A stretch of DNA of 9,267 nucleotides from assembly GCA_045599805.1 (NCBI GenBank), contig JAZRWQ010000074.1, positions 1 to 9,267 of the forward strand, read 5' to 3'. Numbering within the stretch: the stretch's first letter is position 1; every line of letters begins with the position of its first letter. The notes beneath the pieces were generated by a model that was given only the letters and a program-made list of their open reading frames with translations, was not told where the DNA came from and searched no databases. The DNA is from JAZRWQ01 sp045599805 (lineage in GTDB: Bacteria > Bacillota > Clostridia > Oscillospirales > UMGS1783). Shown piece by piece: positions 6,965 through 9,267 of the stretch. A program made the position numbers and the translations under genes.

Positions 6965-8833
6965 ATGAAAAAACAAAGCAAATTTCTGGCTCTGCTTGCA
7001 GCTCTGCTGCTTGTAATGGGCTGCATGGCGCTTAACGTCAGCGCAAAGGCAAACATGCCCGAGATAACAAAAAACGGCATGCCTGCCGTAAAGGACGTTG
7101 ACTATGAGGTAGACGACTCGGATATGGTTATCGCTCTTATCACCGACGGGCTTACCGTTTCGGGCGAAAGCGACTATGTGCTTGCCGTCAATAAGGAGAT
7201 AAGCACCATTACGCTGAACAACTACTGCGCAAACGTAACGAAAGAATGCGCCGTTATGATCGATTCGCCCTCGATCAATATCATTATCCCCGATGGTACG
7301 GTCACCACCTTCAAATCGGATAATAACTATACCGGCAGTGGTGAGAATATCATTATATTTGCCGAAAACTACGATACCTTCGGCGATGTAAGCATTACCG
7401 GCGGCGGCAAAATTAAAATGGATGTTGATATGAGCAATTTTTCCGGAAGTGAATTTTATACTTACGGTATTCTCTGCAACAGCTTTTACGATGACGGGGT
7501 AGATTTCGAAGTAAACGCTCTTACAACGCCCGATTCGGATATGGAGCACTATTCTCATTTTGATACCGTTTATACCGTCAACGGTGACCTGACCTTTAAA
7601 AACTGCGATATCAAGGCAAGCCTTGGCGACAACGGAAAATTTGCCGCCTGCTACGGCGGTGATATCCTTGTGGATAACTGCAGCGCCGAAGTAGAATCCG
7701 GCGACAACTGCATGGATGCGAACGACAATGATAACGGTACCGGCAATATCACCGTAAAGAACTGCAAGAAGCTGGATCTGCACTGCATCTATGACGAGCC
7801 GGTATGGGCATCCTCGCACGTTCTGTTTGATAACTGCGACGAAATCACTTTGGAGAACAACGCCAATCAGTGCGTTGATGCTGATTTAGGCATAGAATTC
7901 AAAAACTGCGGCAAAATAAAGCTCACATCCACCGATGAACAGGCAATTTACAACGAGTCCGGCGACGTGGTTTTCGAAAACTGCGGCAGCGTGGAAATAA
8001 CCGTGCCGGAGGATATCGCCGTTGATATTACCGACAATGGCAGTCTCATTATCAAAAACTGCAAAAAGGTTAAGATAGTAAGCGACAGCGACGGCGTATT
8101 CATTTCCGACGGCAATGTGGAAATCACCGACTCCGACGTTGAAGTGCAGGCAAAATCGAATGGTATGATCATCTGGAACAATTTTGATGATGAATCCGCA
8201 AACGGTTCTCTCAAGGTTAAAAACTCCTCGCTCAAGGTAAAAACCGCGGGCAATCAGAATTTCGGCGACGGCATTTTCTCCACCGGCGATGCTCTTCTTG
8301 ATAACGCAAGGCTTGACGTGGATGCGCTTGACAACGCTCTTGTCTGCCGCACTCTTTCCGTTATAAACCGCTCCGAAGCATTCCTGAAAGGCGGCAACGG
8401 TATCGAGCTTGATGACGGCGCGATAACAAGCGCGCTGTTCATTTTAGGCGGCAAGGATGCGCTGAATGTTGATAACGGCATCATCAAAGCCACCTGCATA
8501 TCAACCGCATTCTATTTCAAGGATGAAAATTTCAGCATCAAAAAGGGAGTGCCGATGGGCAATACCGAGTATGATAAGTTTGAACCGCTGACTCAGCTCG
8601 TTATCGGCATGGAGGACGATTCCATTCTTGATATAAAGCAGGTATTCGGCAGTATGTACGTAGGCTCATATAAGCCCGAAAATATCGCAAAGACCATGGT
8701 TATAGATAACCTTGTGCCGCTGCCGGATCCTACTCCCGATCCCGTTCCGCCTACGTCTGATTATGCATTTATCGCGCTTATTATCTGCGTTTGCAGTATC
8801 ACCTGCACCGTTGTTCTTAAAAAAATCAAGTAA
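6965..8833 (+). CDS. Secreted beta-solenoid (right-handed beta-helix-like) protein with C-terminal PPTSD-type anchor, function unknown
   Basis: A 622-residue surface protein. Residues 1-27 are a signal peptide (likely cut after VSA). The GC at 19-20 is a poor lipobox, so lipoprotein processing is less likely. After a 30-200 lead-in, about 205-510 repeat every 24-28 residues with the form hydrophobic-x-hydrophobic-x-N-C-x-x-hydrophobic-x-hydrophobic. Cysteines fall at 214, 239, 267, 291, 315, 340 and 366, all in NC pairs. Later turns replace NC by DS (389-390) and NS (420-421). This is the pattern of a parallel beta-helix with a stacked Asn/Cys ladder. The tail PLPDPTPDPVPPTSD (585-599) precedes a membrane segment (600-618) and KKIK, like a noncanonical sortase signal. 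No catalytic motif was recognised. Glycan or host-surface binding is a guess from the fold. It lies 27 bp after the MATE gene, with AAAGGGA at 6951-6957 as ribosome binding site, so probably the same operon. Confidence 0.85.
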   Translation: MKKQSKFLALLAALLLVMGCMALNVSAKANMPEITKNGMPAVKDVDYEVDDSDMVIALITDGLTVSGESDYVLAVNKEISTITLNNYCANVTKECAVMIDSPSINIIIPDGTVTTFKSDNNYTGSGENIIIFAENYDTFGDVSITGGGKIKMDVDMSNFSGSEFYTYGILCNSFYDDGVDFEVNALTTPDSDMEHYSHFDTVYTVNGDLTFKNCDIKASLGDNGKFAACYGGDILVDNCSAEVESGDNCMDANDNDNGTGNITVKNCKKLDLHCIYDEPVWASSHVLFDNCDEITLENNANQCVDADLGIEFKNCGKIKLTSTDEQAIYNESGDVVFENCGSVEITVPEDIAVDITDNGSLIIKNCKKVKIVSDSDGVFISDGNVEITDSDVEVQAKSNGMIIWNNFDDESANGSLKVKNSSLKVKTAGNQNFGDGIFSTGDALLDNARLDVDALDNALVCRTLSVINRSEAFLKGGNGIELDDGAITSALFILGGKDALNVDNGIIKATCISTAFYFKDENFSIKKGVPMGNTEYDKFEPLTQLVIGMEDDSILDIKQVFGSMYVGSYKPENIAKTMVIDNLVPLPDPTPDPVPPTSDYAFIALIICVCSITCTVVLKKIK

Positions 8834-8848
8834 ACGGAGGCGCTGTGC

Positions 8849-9267
8849 TTGGAGATAAAAATACGTAAAGCCGTACCTTCCGAAACAAAGAAGGTTATTG
8901 CATTTTACTATGATGTAATAGATAATATCAATAAATATCCGTTCAATTTCCTGTGGCAGAAAAACGTGCATCCTACCGACGAATTCATTATTGAAAGCAT
9001 AACGGCAGGGCAGATGTATATTGCCCTTGAGGGTGAAGAAATAGTCAGCGCCATGGTGATGAACAATATCCCGTGCGACGGATATGAGCGTGCGCCGTGG
9101 CGCTGCAAAAGCCCGGATAATGCCATAGCGGTACTCCATGCGCTGTGCGTAAGGGCTGATAAATCGCACGCCGGTATAGGGCGTAAAATGATTGCCAACG
9201 CCATTGAAACGGCAAGGAGAATGAATATGCACGCCATACATCTTGATGTGCTTGACGGTAATATTCC
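8849..9267 (+). CDS. GNAT N-acetyltransferase, TTG start, 3' end outside the window
   Basis: The first 139 residues of a GNAT protein open to the window edge. The start is TTG at 8849, read as Met-EIKIRKAVPSETKKV. GGAGG (8836-8840) lies 8 nt upstream; the nearby GTG at 8845 is in another frame that soon stops, and CTG at 8843 is too close to the ribosome binding site. Residues 39-68, with HPTDEFIIESI and MYIALEGEEIVSAMV, form the GNAT N-terminal strands. LCVRADKSHAGIGRKM (99-114) is motif A, with the GxG acetyl-CoA loop at G109-G111. HLDVLDGNI (131-139) begins motif B, where Asn normally contacts substrate or cofactor. It is 15 bp after the solenoid gene, so the last visible member of the operon. 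The substrate is unknown. It differs from the SSAT-like GNAT at 4643, so it is not a duplicate. Confidence 0.88.
   Translation, partial: MEIKIRKAVPSETKKVIAFYYDVIDNINKYPFNFLWQKNVHPTDEFIIESITAGQMYIALEGEEIVSAMVMNNIPCDGYERAPWRCKSPDNAIAVLHALCVRADKSHAGIGRKMIANAIETARRMNMHAIHLDVLDGNI

Noticed and set aside
6965..7030. Possible lipoprotein signal (LVMGC) at the start of the solenoid protein
   Set aside because: The lipobox has Met at -2, and the hydrophobic stretch continues to a better signal peptidase I site (VSA). A C-terminal anchor is also present.
6911..7819. 302-codon antisense ORF opposite the MATE end and solenoid start
   Set aside because: The sense strand has signal peptide, ribosome binding site and repeat structure. 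The antisense frame is long because sense codon bias suppresses stops in that frame.

Overview
The window suggests a Gram-positive anaerobe of the Bacillota, probably a gut-type member of the Clostridia (Oscillospirales/Ruminococcaceae-like). This is inferred from AGGAGG-type ribosome binding sites, sigma-A promoters, sortase-like C-terminal anchors, and the protein families present (a MATE-HATPase fusion and a Gram-positive NagZ-like GH3). No marker here allows a species name. All supported genes lie on the + strand.

Region 1 (1-2131) is the 3' end of a ribosomal RNA operon. It holds the 3' half of 23S rRNA, then tRNA-Lys(CTT) and tRNA-Glu(CTC) placed between 23S and 5S, then 5S rRNA, tRNA-Asn(GTT) and a strong intrinsic terminator. 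Having two tRNAs between 23S and 5S is unusual.

Region 2 (2132-2425) has no convincing gene. It carries an odd structured element built from partial copies of the tRNA-Asn 3' end: two direct copies and one inverted copy. Two perfect hairpins lie between the inverted copy and the first direct copy. It looks like the remains of, or a small repeat family related to, integration at the tRNA 3' end. It ends in a probable promoter for the next gene.

Region 3 (2426-5110) has a secreted GH3 beta-N-acetylhexosaminidase (NagZ-like). It ends in a short DNTPAD repeat, an SPETG sortase-like motif, a membrane segment and a basic tail. It is followed by a small GNAT acetyltransferase of the diamine/thialysine acetyltransferase (SSAT-like) type.

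Region 4 (5111-9267) starts with a near-consensus extended -10 promoter. Three closely spaced genes follow: a MATE transporter fused to a C-terminal RsbW/SpoIIAB-like ATPase domain, a secreted beta-solenoid protein with a cysteine ladder and a PPTSD-type C-terminal anchor, and a TTG-started GNAT acetyltransferase cut by the window end. The most interesting candidates are this transporter-ATPase/solenoid operon and the tRNA-tail element. The shared xPxT[G/S][D/E] anchors of the GH3 enzyme and the solenoid suggest that one sortase could serve both.
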